From UBA4738 sp002413305 (GTDB lineage: Bacteria; Actinomycetota; UBA4738), in contig DAIUAM010000060.1 in the NCBI GenBank assembly GCA_036847185.1, forward strand, positions 1 to 13,853: a DNA stretch of 13,853 bases. The letters are read 5' to 3'. Shown piece after piece: positions 1 to 7,271 of the stretch; position 1 is the stretch's first letter; the number at the start of each line of letters is the position of its first letter. Position numbers and translations under genes: made by a program. Below the pieces are notes generated by a model. The model did no database searches and was not told the origin of the DNA. It saw only the letters and a program-made list of their open reading frames with translations.

Positions 1-16
1 CGGCCGGCCGCCCCAC

Positions 17-34
17 ATCCCGGAATGGCGGGAT
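17..34 (-). terminator. Weak hairpin downstream of the solute-binding protein gene
   Basis: A 6-bp perfect stem (ATCCCG / CGGGAT) with a 6-nt loop lies about 20 nt past the stop codon of the minus-strand solute-binding protein gene. No U-tract follows it. It could help end transcription, or be chance in GC-rich DNA. Confidence 0.2.
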
Positions 35-53
35 CGATACTCCCGGTGACGCG

Positions 54-1976
54 TCAGCCCGCCACGGCGATCCTGTCCAGCGCGGGGGCGCCGGTCGCCT
101 GACTCCAGCTGAAACTCCTGACCCGCGCTGAGAACGTCCATGGGGCGGTGTCGGTGATGAGGGGCACGGCGGGGATCACGTCGGTCATGAGGTACTGGTC
201 GAACGCGGCCCAGCACCGCGGCGCGCCAGAGCCGCTGCTCGTCTCGCACTCCGTGATACGGCTGTCCACGTTCGGCACGGATGCGACGCCGTACCCCCAT
301 TTCCGCAGCTGGGACGGGGCCGCGCTGAGCACCGAGAATGCGAGGGCGCCATCTCCGACAGTGGGCCCGAAGAACGTCGAAGCACTGGGGAAGTCGGCGG
401 ACCACCCGACCTGGCACAGGGCGGCGTGCATGGAGGGGTCGTAGCACCAGTGATACATGTCGGATCCAGGGCCGATCTTCAGGTTCACATCGATGCCGAT
501 CTTGGCCAGGTCCTCCTTCACCACGGGCGCGAGCTTGGGATACGCGGCCTCCTGGCGCCAATGCACGAGGATGTTGCGGCAGGCCGCCGCGTCGCACTTG
601 CCGTCGCCGTTCCGGTCGTAGGGCGACAGGCGCATCTCCCGCATCGCGGCCGTGAGGTCACCCTGATCATCCGGCGATGGATAGGGATCGAAGTTGATGA
701 GGAGGTTGTCCTCAGTGGCGTCGGGCGCGAGATGGGTGTACAGCGCGGCGGAGTTCTGCCCCTCCTTCCACAGGCCGAGGATCTGCCGCCTGTCGATCAC
801 GTAGTTGATGGCGCGCCGGACGTGGACGTCGTCGAAGGGAGGCTGGGCCAGGTCCAGCGAGAGGAACCGCACGTCCCCGAACTCGTTTACGATCAGCCGC
901 CGCCGAAGCCCGGGATCGGCCAGATATCGCTGTACCTGCTCGTAGGGCGCCTGGCCGTCCAACACGACGTCGATCGTCCCGTCGTCGACTTCAGCCGCCA
1001 GGGCCAGCCGAGCCCGTCGGTCGAACGCGGGATCCCCGCCGAATTGGGCTTCTGCGATCGTGTATGGCGCCGCCGAGTAGACCTTGAACTCGATCCGATC
1101 CGGATACGCGGGCCGAAGGTCGTCGGTGCTGCGCCTCCAGGAGGGGTTCCGCACCAGCACCAGGGGATCGAGGCCCGAAGCCGGCTGCTGTTGGTCGGGC
1201 GGCTTCGAGAAGTCCACCTTGCCGGAGCCCTCGATCATGTACGGGCCCGAGGAGACCAGGAAGCGGCCATACCCGTCCATCGAGTGGCCATCGGCCACGC
1301 CGAACGTCGCACCCGGCCGGAACGGGTTCGGCGGGATCGGTGCGGAGTCCGTCAGCGCGAAATACTGCGGCATGTCCCCGGCCTGCCGTGACAGATGGAC
1401 GCGAAGCGTGAGGGGATCGGGCGCTTCCAGGCCCGAGATCGTCGTGGCCTGTCCGGACGCATAAGCCTGCGCCCCTTCGACGACCAGGAGGACCTGGGAA
1501 CCGAATCCGAGCATCGTGCCGAAGAAGTCGGCGTAGGGCTTCGGCGTGGGGCTCAGGCTCCGTTCGACCGCCCGGATGACGTCGCCAGCCACGATCTGGG
1601 TGTGCTCCAACGGCGGGGCGTAGTACAGCCCTCGCTTCAGGTGGAACGTCCAGGTGAGGCCGTCCGCGGATACCTCCGGGGGGCCCGAAGCGAGATCGGG
1701 CCGGACCTCGGCGCCACCTTCCGCGGTCGGAGCTCCGACGTAGGACATGAGCGACCGTAGCAGGCAGCACGCGTCCAGCCCCGGCGGGTCGTCCATCGGC
1801 GTGGGGTCCGCGTATGAGCTGCCGTTCCACTGGATCATGCCGACGCGGAGGGTTCCACCGAATCGGGCGGTGGCCGGCGAGCTCGACCCGTTCGGCTTCT
1901 TCGGACCGCCGCCGGTACATGCTGAACAGATGAGAGCGATACCCAGGAGAAGACCGGCCAGCCTCTGCCCTCGCAT
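54..1976 (-). CDS. Family-5 ABC transporter solute-binding lipoprotein
   Basis: A 640-residue extracytoplasmic binding protein of the peptide/nickel/opine type (SBP_bac_5), expected to capture a peptide or similar solute for an ABC importer. The N-terminus has basic residues, a hydrophobic stretch and a lipobox-like CSAC ending at Cys20, followed by a Gly/Ser/Pro-rich linker, so it is probably a lipid-anchored protein. The family signature near residues 381-398 (FDDVHVRRAINYVIDR) is clear, and length is slightly above the usual 500-600. Residues 454-462 carry an EF-hand-like DxNxDGxxD loop with Cys461 and Cys466 beside it. The ATG at 1976 has a strong GGAGGAG ribosome-binding site about 7 nt upstream. 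No permease or ATPase gene lies in the window. If partners exist they would lie left of position 1, otherwise the protein is an orphan. Substrate cannot be told from sequence. Confidence 0.93.
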   Translation of the reverse strand: MRGQRLAGLLLGIALICSACTGGGPKKPNGSSSPATARFGGTLRVGMIQWNGSSYADPTPMDDPPGLDACCLLRSLMSYVGAPTAEGGAEVRPDLASGPPEVSADGLTWTFHLKRGLYYAPPLEHTQIVAGDVIRAVERSLSPTPKPYADFFGTMLGFGSQVLLVVEGAQAYASGQATTISGLEAPDPLTLRVHLSRQAGDMPQYFALTDSAPIPPNPFRPGATFGVADGHSMDGYGRFLVSSGPYMIEGSGKVDFSKPPDQQQPASGLDPLVLVRNPSWRRSTDDLRPAYPDRIEFKVYSAAPYTIAEAQFGGDPAFDRRARLALAAEVDDGTIDVVLDGQAPYEQVQRYLADPGLRRRLIVNEFGDVRFLSLDLAQPPFDDVHVRRAINYVIDRRQILGLWKEGQNSAALYTHLAPDATEDNLLINFDPYPSPDDQGDLTAAMREMRLSPYDRNGDGKCDAAACRNILVHWRQEAAYPKLAPVVKEDLAKIGIDVNLKIGPGSDMYHWCYDPSMHAALCQVGWSADFPSASTFFGPTVGDGALAFSVLSAAPSQLRKWGYGVASVPNVDSRITECETSSGSGAPRCWAAFDQYLMTDVIPAVPLITDTAPWTFSARVRSFSWSQATGAPALDRIAVAG

Positions 1977-2039
1977 GCTGAACTCCTCCTCCGCCGCCCG
2001 CCCTCGCGATACATGCTCGAAACGGATCGGCCTTTCGGA

Positions 2040-2070
2040 TACTTACCCAGTTTGGTCGCGGAGAAGTCAA
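2040..2070 (-). promoter_or_regulatory. Candidate promoter for the solute-binding protein gene
   Basis: On the minus strand TTGACT (2070-2065) is followed after 19 nt by TAAGTA (2045-2040). The -35 is good, but the spacer is long and the -10 imperfect. It would give a leader of roughly 55 nt ahead of the strong ribosome-binding site of the lipoprotein gene. Confidence 0.3.
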
Positions 2071-2101
2071 GGCCTGAAGCCAGACGGTTGCCAGGACTTT
2101 C

Positions 2102-2107
2102 TACCAT
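2102..2107 (+). promoter_or_regulatory. Candidate leaderless -10 box before the BTAD-like short frame
   Basis: TACCAT (a TANNNT box) ends exactly 7 nt before the ATG at 2115, the geometry expected when transcription starts at the start codon. No ribosome-binding site precedes that ATG and no convincing -35 is seen. The same string TACCATCGC-n-GCG occurs before the CxxC gene at 13275, which strengthens the reading. Confidence 0.4.
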
Positions 2108-2114
2108 CGCGGCG

Positions 2115-2222
2115 ATGGGAACGAGGGCTGCTCTTCGGATCGAGATGCTCGGCGGCCTGCGGGCCGCCGTGGGGGACCGAGTGATCGAGCGATCCGCCAC
2201 CCTGCGAACGTGGGGTCCATGA
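2115..2222 (+). pseudogene. 35-codon BTAD/SARP-like N-terminal fragment; relic or coupled leader ORF
   Basis: This short frame encodes 35 residues in which LRIEMLGGLRAAVGDRVIE resembles the opening strands of BTAD/SARP-type transcriptional activators (typically LRI-LLGGLRV--GDR-V--F-T-K). The match stops where the rest of the DNA-binding domain should begin, and the frame ends with TGA at 2220-2222. That TGA overlaps the ATG of the following oxidoreductase gene (2219-2221) in an ATGA junction, the usual arrangement for translational coupling. A leaderless-type -10 box lies 7 nt upstream. What is seen: similarity of the first ~20 residues and the overlap. Inference: either a deletion fused the start of a regulator gene to the oxidoreductase, leaving its promoter and start, or this is a working leader peptide. 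Database similarity could not be tested. Confidence 0.42.
2150..2169 (+). repeat. 8-bp hairpin inside the short leader frame
   Basis: CGGCGGCC and GGCCGCCG form a perfect 8-bp stem around the loop TGCG. It lies about 50 nt before the oxidoreductase start codon. It also encodes GGLRAA of the BTAD-like fragment, so it may be incidental to coding, but in a leader transcript it would be a stable structure. Confidence 0.4.
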
Positions 2223-3367
2223 GCGCGCGCACTCTCGTCCTCGGGGGTGGCTTCGGCGGCATCGCCACCGCGGTGGAGCTGCGACGACTCCTCGGCGACC
2301 AGCACGAGATCGTACTGGTCGACCGCAAGCCAGAGTTCACGATGGGCCTGCGCAAGCTCTGGGTGCTGGCCGGTAACGGAACCATCGCCGACGGCACCCG
2401 GCCACGGGCGCTGCTCGCGCGGCACGGCGTCGAGTTCATCCAGACGGAGATCAACGCGATCGACCCGTCGGGGCGGCGGGCGGAGACCTCCGAGGGTTGG
2501 CTGGAGGGCGACCACCTCGTGGTCGCCCTCGGTGCCGAGCCGCGGCCCGACCTCGTGCCGGGCCTATCGGAGCACGGGCACGACGTGTGGAGCTTCGCCG
2601 GCGTCCCGGCCGCAGCCGAGGCGCTCAGGGCCTTCGGCGGCGGGCGGATCCTGATCCTCATCGCCGGCGCTCCCTACCCGTGCCCCCCCGCACCGTACGA
2701 GTGCGCCCTCCACGTCCATGAGCACGTCGTCGCCCGTGGCCTGCGGGAGCGGACCGAGCTCGCGGTGGCAACGCTCCAGCCGATGCTGATGCCGAACGCC
2801 GGTCGCGACGGCTCGGAGTGGATGGGGCAGCAGCTTGTACAGCGCGGCATCTCCTTCCGGCTCGGCGCGAAGACCGAGCGCGTGGAGCCCGACCGTGTCG
2901 TGCTCGCCGACGGCGAGATGCCCTTCGACCTGCTGCTCGCGGTTCCACCCCACCGGCCTCCGGCGGTCGTCGCCGTCAGCGGGCTCACGGCGGCGCACGG
3001 ATGGATCGGCGTCGATGCGGGTTCGCTCGCGACGTCCCACGAGGGCGTCTACGCGGTTGGGGACGTCACCCTCATCCCGCTCGCGAACGGCCTGCCATTC
3101 CCGAAGGCCGGCGTGATGGCGGAACTCCAGGGGACCCGGGTGGCGCGGGCGATCGCGGCCGAGCTGCAGGGCGAGGAGCCTCCGGCGCCGTTCGACGGCA
3201 GCGGCTTCTGCCCGATCGAGCTCGGCTCGGGTTCCGCGGCGCTGGTCGAGGGCCACTGGTACGCGGAGCCGGAACCGGCGGTCACGATCACCGGTCCGAG
3301 CGCGGGCCTTGCGGGCGACAAGGCGGCCTTCGAGACCGAGCACCTGGAGCGCTGGTTCGGGGCCTGA
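2219..3367 (+). CDS. FAD-dependent oxidoreductase, sulfide:quinone reductase / flavocytochrome c sulfide dehydrogenase-like
   Basis: A 382-residue flavoprotein of the pyridine nucleotide-disulfide oxidoreductase superfamily. From the ATG at 2219, the N-terminal Rossmann motif GGGFGG is at residues 9-14, and the second FAD-contact motif YAVGDV is at 278-283 with Asp282. The segment PCPPAPYEC (Cys155, Cys162) and a third cysteine in FCPIELG (Cys331) match the redox-active cysteine neighbourhoods of sulfide:quinone reductases and flavocytochrome c sulfide dehydrogenase. The likely role is oxidation of sulfide, persulfide or a similar donor, with electrons passed to quinone or another acceptor. 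NDH-2-like activity is the alternative. A GTG at 2210 is also in frame, but I prefer the ATG because it forms an ATGA overlap with the preceding short frame and starts right before the Rossmann strand. There is no signal peptide and no neighbouring sulfur gene. Confidence 0.85.
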   Translation: MSARTLVLGGGFGGIATAVELRRLLGDQHEIVLVDRKPEFTMGLRKLWVLAGNGTIADGTRPRALLARHGVEFIQTEINAIDPSGRRAETSEGWLEGDHLVVALGAEPRPDLVPGLSEHGHDVWSFAGVPAAAEALRAFGGGRILILIAGAPYPCPPAPYECALHVHEHVVARGLRERTELAVATLQPMLMPNAGRDGSEWMGQQLVQRGISFRLGAKTERVEPDRVVLADGEMPFDLLLAVPPHRPPAVVAVSGLTAAHGWIGVDAGSLATSHEGVYAVGDVTLIPLANGLPFPKAGVMAELQGTRVARAIAAELQGEEPPAPFDGSGFCPIELGSGSAALVEGHWYAEPEPAVTITGPSAGLAGDKAAFETEHLERWFGA

Positions 3368-3437
3368 GCCCGGTCGGCGGAGATGGTTGTGCCGAACTCC
3401 GTCAGCGATCAGGTAACGCGGTGGTGCTCCCGTTCTC

Positions 3438-3460
3438 CGTGCCGCCACCCGCGCGGCACG
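3438..3460 (+). repeat. Inverted repeat between the oxidoreductase and membrane-protein genes
   Basis: CGTGCCGC and GCGGCACG are a perfect 8-bp inverted repeat with a 7-nt loop. It lies 70 nt past the oxidoreductase stop and ends 7 nt before the TACACT box. It could be a terminator stem for the upstream gene or an operator covering the -35/-10 spacer of the downstream promoter. No U-tract follows. Confidence 0.4.
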
Positions 3461-3467
3461 AGCGGGG

Positions 3468-3473
3468 TACACT
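3468..3473 (+). promoter_or_regulatory. Candidate -10 box for the membrane-protein gene
   Basis: TACACT fits the TANNNT pattern. Transcription would begin near 3480, giving a leader of about 20 nt that holds the strong GGGGGGAG ribosome-binding site (3491-3498) before the ATG at 3501. No -35 of the TTGACA type is visible. The adjacent inverted repeat occupies that region. Confidence 0.4.
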
Positions 3474-3500
3474 CCCTCCGCTCGGATTCAGGGGGGAGCG

Positions 3501-4592
3501 ATGACCCAAGCAACGCGAGCCGTACCGATCGGTGGCGACGTCGCTCAGGGGCGTCCCCGGTTCGCCTGGATCTATGGGGCTCGAACGGACCTGGCGGTGG
3601 GCTTGTGCTGGATACCGGTGTTCCTGGTCGTTCATTCCCTCGTCCTCCGGCATGGAGTCGCCAACGACCATCTCCTGAACGATCTGTTCAACGGCGCGTT
3701 CGTCCTCAGCCTGCTGCACCAACCGCTCACCCTGGCGCTGGTGTACGGGGACCGGAACCAGTTCGAGCTCCGGCGCCGGCTGTTCACGTGGAGCCCCGTG
3801 GTGGCCATCGGGCTGATCTCCGTGGCGGTGCTGCTGGATCTGTGGATCATCATCCCGGTCGCCGCGATCTGGAACGTGATCCACACGCTCCAGCAGCGGT
3901 ACGGCCTCTCCCGGATCTACGGGCGCAAGGCCGGGTTCGGCTCGGCGAGGTTGGACCGCTTGGTCTTGTACACGTGGATGGGGGCCGCGATCTTGGTCGT
4001 CGGGAGCGCCCCGGCCACCCTGCACCAGCTGGCCAGGGTCATGCTCGACCAGCGCAACTCGGCGGCGATCGTCGACCTCACTCGGGTCCGCCCGTACGCG
4101 CTCTGGCTGCTGGGGCCGGCAGTCCTCGTGGCGCTGGGGACCGCCGCCGCCCTGATCCGCCAGGAGGCCGCGCATCTGGAGACGGCGAACCGCGCCAAAT
4201 GGGCGTACCAGGGTTCGTCGTTGCTCCTGATCGGGGCGATCGCGCTTGACCCGCTGGCGGGGTTCACGGCTTACGTGGCCGCCCATGCCATCGAGTACTT
4301 CGTCGTCGTGTACAAGACCACCAAGAGCCGGTACGCGAAGGCCCAGGAACGCCCGAGCGTCCTCGGCCGCGTCGCGCGAGGGACCACCGGGAGGATCTCG
4401 TTCTTCGCCGGATTCACTGGTCTGTTCCTCGTGCTGGACGCGAAGCTCCAGAATGCGATCCCCGGCCACACCTACGACATCATCGTGTACTCGATCGGGA
4501 TCCTGCACTTCTGGTACGACAGCTTCATCTGGAAGCTCCGCAAGCCGGCCGTCGCGGCGAACTTCGGCATCAACACCCCCGTCCCGGCGTAG
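3501..4592 (+). CDS. Polytopic membrane protein of unknown function with conserved-looking His motifs
   Basis: A 363-residue integral membrane protein. I do not recognise a named family. Hydrophobic segments suggest about 7-8 membrane spans, near residues 31-50, 62-82, 100-125, 151-172, 199-219, 239-271, 300-313 and 327-342. Polar or charged residues sit in or beside spans as motifs that look functional: LLHQP (His73), WNVIHTLQQRYGLSRIY (His128), AHAIEYF (His262) and ILHFWYDSFIWKLRKP (His336, Asp340). Histidines at span edges recall metal- or haem-dependent membrane enzymes such as Brp/Blh carotenoid oxygenases or desaturases, but this is only an analogy. The start is supported by a GGGGGGAG ribosome-binding site 2 nt from the ATG window and a short leader. 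It follows the oxidoreductase after 133 bp with its own candidate promoter and converges on the MMPL gene. Confidence 0.85.
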   Translation: MTQATRAVPIGGDVAQGRPRFAWIYGARTDLAVGLCWIPVFLVVHSLVLRHGVANDHLLNDLFNGAFVLSLLHQPLTLALVYGDRNQFELRRRLFTWSPVVAIGLISVAVLLDLWIIIPVAAIWNVIHTLQQRYGLSRIYGRKAGFGSARLDRLVLYTWMGAAILVVGSAPATLHQLARVMLDQRNSAAIVDLTRVRPYALWLLGPAVLVALGTAAALIRQEAAHLETANRAKWAYQGSSLLLIGAIALDPLAGFTAYVAAHAIEYFVVVYKTTKSRYAKAQERPSVLGRVARGTTGRISFFAGFTGLFLVLDAKLQNAIPGHTYDIIVYSIGILHFWYDSFIWKLRKPAVAANFGINTPVPA

Positions 4593-4618
4593 ACGGCGGC
4601 CCGTTAAGGGTCGCCGTC
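4592..4618. terminator. Strong hairpin in the convergent membrane-protein/MMPL gap
   Basis: Starting on the last base of the stop codon, GACGGCG-GCCC pairs with GGGT-CGCCGTC: 11 bp with one G-U pair around the loop GTTAA. It is the strongest stem seen in the window and is well placed to end the plus-strand transcript. It lacks a U-tract. In the other direction it lies 180 bp beyond the MMPL stop. The remaining 4619-4798 holds no gene I can support. Confidence 0.5.
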
Positions 4619-4798
4619 CGGGTCACGTTCTCACTCCACGTATGCGGATGTGGATCCGGCCGCTCATCCTGTCCCGGGCCCGGTACTCCGCAAAAGGGTC
4701 TGAACTCTCAAGCCGATCCAGAGACGGCCAACCCGATGCCGATCAGGTAGCCCGCTCCGCTGGACTCATGCGGGTCCCGAGCGCGAGGGCCCGCGTCG

Positions 4799-7063
4799 TT
4801 ATCTGCGAGCGGATCCGGCGTCGGCAGGTCTCATCGCCGGAGGGGCGACGTGGGGAGTTGCCCCCATCGCAGCCACTGTTGGCGCCACGGCCCGGCGGCT
4901 CTCGAACCGGATCTCGGGCAGCCACCGGAGCCACCTCGGCAGGTACCAGTTCCGGTCACCCAGCAGGCCCATGACCGAGGGGACCAGCACGGACCGCACG
5001 ATCGTCGCGTCCACCAGGACCGCCACGGCGAGGCCGAATCCCATCTCCTGCATCATGACGAGCTTGCCGGCGGCGAACCCGACGAACACGGCGACCATGA
5101 TCACGGCGGCCCCCGTGATCAGCCGCCCGGTCGAGCGGAGTCCGAACGCCACGGCCTGCTTGTTGTCGTGGATCTCGTCGTAGCGCTCCCGCATCCTGCT
5201 CAGCAGAAACACGTGGTAGTCCATCGACAGCCCGAACAGGACCGAGAACAGGAACAGCGGGAACCACGCCTCCACGATCACTGACTTCTGGAAGCCGAAC
5301 AGACCCGCGCCCACCCCCTTCTGGTTGACGAGCACGACCAGCCCGTAGGCAGCGCCGACCGAGAGCAGGTTCAGGATGATCGAGGTGATCGGCACCACGA
5401 TGGAGCGGAACACCAACATGAGCAGCAGGAAGCTCAAGCCGAGGACGAAGAGGAACACCAGCGGGGTGTAGCGATGCGTGAGCGCGAAGAAGTCGACGGC
5501 GCCCGCCGTCGCTCCCCCCACCACGACCCGAGCCCGCGTCCCGGCGAACGCTTCGGGGATAAGAATCGATCGCAGCCGGCGGATGGCGTCGTAGGCGGCG
5601 GGGGAGTTGGGGTCGCCGCGGAGCGGGAGGGAGTAGAGGTCGAGGTTCCCCGCCTTGTTCGGGGTTGTCGTTCCGGTCCCGAACGATCCGTCGGCCATGG
5701 CGAGTTCGTTGAGCCTGAAGAAGGCCGAGCGAATGTCCGCACTCATGACCGGTCCGGTGACCACCACCTGGGCAGGCTGGGTCAGCCCTCCGGCGAAGTC
5801 GCGCTGAAGGACGGCGAACGCCTGGCTGGACTGCACATCCGTGGGCAGTGAGGAGATGCCCGAGAAGCCGGTCCGCATCTGAAACAACGAGCTTCCTGCC
5901 GCGATCAGGATGCCCGCCGCGATCACCAAGCTGACCAATGGCCGAGCTGTGACCGTGCGGGTCGCCCAGTCCCAGAACCCGCCCTGGTGATCGTTCGCTG
6001 CTCGGTGCCGAAGGAACGGGATCCGAAGCGACTCGATCCGGCCTCCCAGGAGCGCGAGCGCCGCGGGAAGGAGCGTCAGGGACGCCAGGATTGCGACGAT
6101 AACCACGATGATCGCGCCGGCTCCCATGCTCTTGAAAACGGTGAGCGGCAGCAGCAGCATGCCGCACAACGCAAGGACGACCGTGCCTCCACTGAACAGG
6201 ACGGCCCGGCTGGCCGTCCCGCCGGCTACCGTGATGGCCTCGATCGTGTCTAGCCCGTGGGCCCGTTCCTCCCGGACCCGCGACACGATGAACAGCGAGT
6301 AGTCGATCCCCACGGCCAGCCCGATCATCGTGATCATGTTCGTGACCATGAAGGTGAAGTGGAAGAACCGCCCTGCCAGGGCGACCAGGCCAAGGGCGAT
6401 GGCGATCTCTACCAGACCCATGATGAGGGGGATCGCCGCGGCGATGACCGTACCGAACACCAGCAGCAGGATGACCAGGGCGATGATGATCCCGATCAGC
6501 TCGCCCTTCTTCAGGTCCTTCTCGGCGATCTTGGAGAAGTCCTCTCCGACCGTCGAATCGCCGAACTCGAGGACCTTGAACCCCGGTGGCGCGGAGCCCT
6601 CCAGGGTGACCTGGTGCAGCTTCGAGATGTTCCCCGCTGCCTGATCGACCGTCCCCGCCATGGTCAGCGGAAGCAGGATCGTGTGGCCGTCTTTCGAAGC
6701 CACCGGCGGGGCGGAAGCTTCCGGACCAATGGCCGGCAGGACGATGCCCGGTTCGAGCCCGGCGATCCGCTGCCGAAGCGTTCGGACGAAGGCCTGGAAT
6801 TGGGGGTCGTACGCGGTGAACCGGGAGGATTGGACGATCACCATCTCCGATGCGTGATGGGGGCCGAGCAGGCGCTGCTCGAGCAGTGTGGCGGCCTGCT
6901 TCGACTCCGGGTTGTTCGTGTAGCGGATCTCGTTGGTGAGGGCCGAGGACAGATACTTCGCGTTCAGGAAGCCTCCGGCCAGAACCGCGAGCAGCCAGAT
7001 CGCCACGACCAGCCATGGCCGCTTCGCGCTCGTGCGGACGATGGATCGAGTGGAGAACGCCAT
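4799..7063 (-). CDS. MMPL/RND-family membrane transporter
   Basis: A 754-residue proton-driven exporter of the MMPL branch of the RND superfamily, the group that moves lipids, lipid-linked metabolites or siderophores across the inner membrane in actinobacteria. The layout is canonical: TM1 near residues 17-36, a large outside loop (37-188), a five-helix bundle (189-345), TM7 near 376-392, a second outside loop (393-530) and a second bundle (531-702). Both halves keep the Asp-Tyr proton-relay pairs, GIDY (Asp254-Tyr255) and SMDY (Asp615-Tyr616). A short Pro/Ala-rich cytoplasmic tail ends the protein, without the long tail of MmpL3. GTG 7066 and ATG 7063 are adjacent in-frame starts. The ATG is preferred, with AGGGGGGTGA just upstream. 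It stands alone, with no accessory MmpS or TetR regulator nearby, so the cargo is unknown. Confidence 0.94.
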   Translation of the reverse strand: MAFSTRSIVRTSAKRPWLVVAIWLLAVLAGGFLNAKYLSSALTNEIRYTNNPESKQAATLLEQRLLGPHHASEMVIVQSSRFTAYDPQFQAFVRTLRQRIAGLEPGIVLPAIGPEASAPPVASKDGHTILLPLTMAGTVDQAAGNISKLHQVTLEGSAPPGFKVLEFGDSTVGEDFSKIAEKDLKKGELIGIIIALVILLLVFGTVIAAAIPLIMGLVEIAIALGLVALAGRFFHFTFMVTNMITMIGLAVGIDYSLFIVSRVREERAHGLDTIEAITVAGGTASRAVLFSGGTVVLALCGMLLLPLTVFKSMGAGAIIVVIVAILASLTLLPAALALLGGRIESLRIPFLRHRAANDHQGGFWDWATRTVTARPLVSLVIAAGILIAAGSSLFQMRTGFSGISSLPTDVQSSQAFAVLQRDFAGGLTQPAQVVVTGPVMSADIRSAFFRLNELAMADGSFGTGTTTPNKAGNLDLYSLPLRGDPNSPAAYDAIRRLRSILIPEAFAGTRARVVVGGATAGAVDFFALTHRYTPLVFLFVLGLSFLLLMLVFRSIVVPITSIILNLLSVGAAYGLVVLVNQKGVGAGLFGFQKSVIVEAWFPLFLFSVLFGLSMDYHVFLLSRMRERYDEIHDNKQAVAFGLRSTGRLITGAAVIMVAVFVGFAAGKLVMMQEMGFGLAVAVLVDATIVRSVLVPSVMGLLGDRNWYLPRWLRWLPEIRFESRRAVAPTVAAMGATPHVAPPAMRPADAGSARR

Positions 7064-7158
7064 CACGTCACCCCCCTTGGGCCTTGGCGTCTATCGAATC
7101 GCCCAGGTGTGACGCCTGACCTAGGCAAAGGCCCTATGACGTCTGGGACCGCTGGCCC

Positions 7159-7179
7159 GGTGGGACCGGTCATCCCACC
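7159..7179. repeat. 7-bp inverted repeat upstream of the MMPL gene
   Basis: GGTGGGA and TCCCACC pair around a 7-nt loop about 96 bp upstream of the MMPL start. It is a possible operator or RNA stem. Its role is unknown. Confidence 0.3.
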
Positions 7180-7226
7180 ATCACGTCTGTTGGAAGCGAG
7201 GAACGCAGGCTGACGCGGCCGCCCCA

Positions 7227-7271
7227 CGGTTCGTAGACCCGGCTCCGGTTCGTGGGCGGCACCGGCTCCGG
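7227..7271. repeat. Two imperfect tandem copies of CGGTTCGT...CCGGCTCCGG
   Basis: The string CGGTTCGT occurs at 7227-7234 and 7246-7253, and CCGGCTCCGG at 7239-7248 and 7262-7271. The two composite units are 22 and 26 bp long and overlap by 3 bp. It lies about 160-200 bp upstream of the MMPL start. It may be a duplicated protein-binding site or a local duplication. Confidence 0.4.

Noticed and set aside
426..1391. A 321-codon plus-strand frame across the solute-binding protein gene
   Set aside because: Antisense shadow: no ribosome-binding site, and its Arg/Val-rich composition is typical of the opposite frame in GC-rich genes.
3402..4508. A 368-codon minus-strand frame across the membrane-protein gene
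   Set aside because: Charged, low-complexity translation opposite a clear polytopic membrane protein with promoter and ribosome-binding site.
4956..7016. A 686-codon alternative minus-strand frame inside the MMPL gene
   Set aside because: It is Arg/Gly/Pro-rich with no membrane pattern, while the other frame is a complete MMPL protein.
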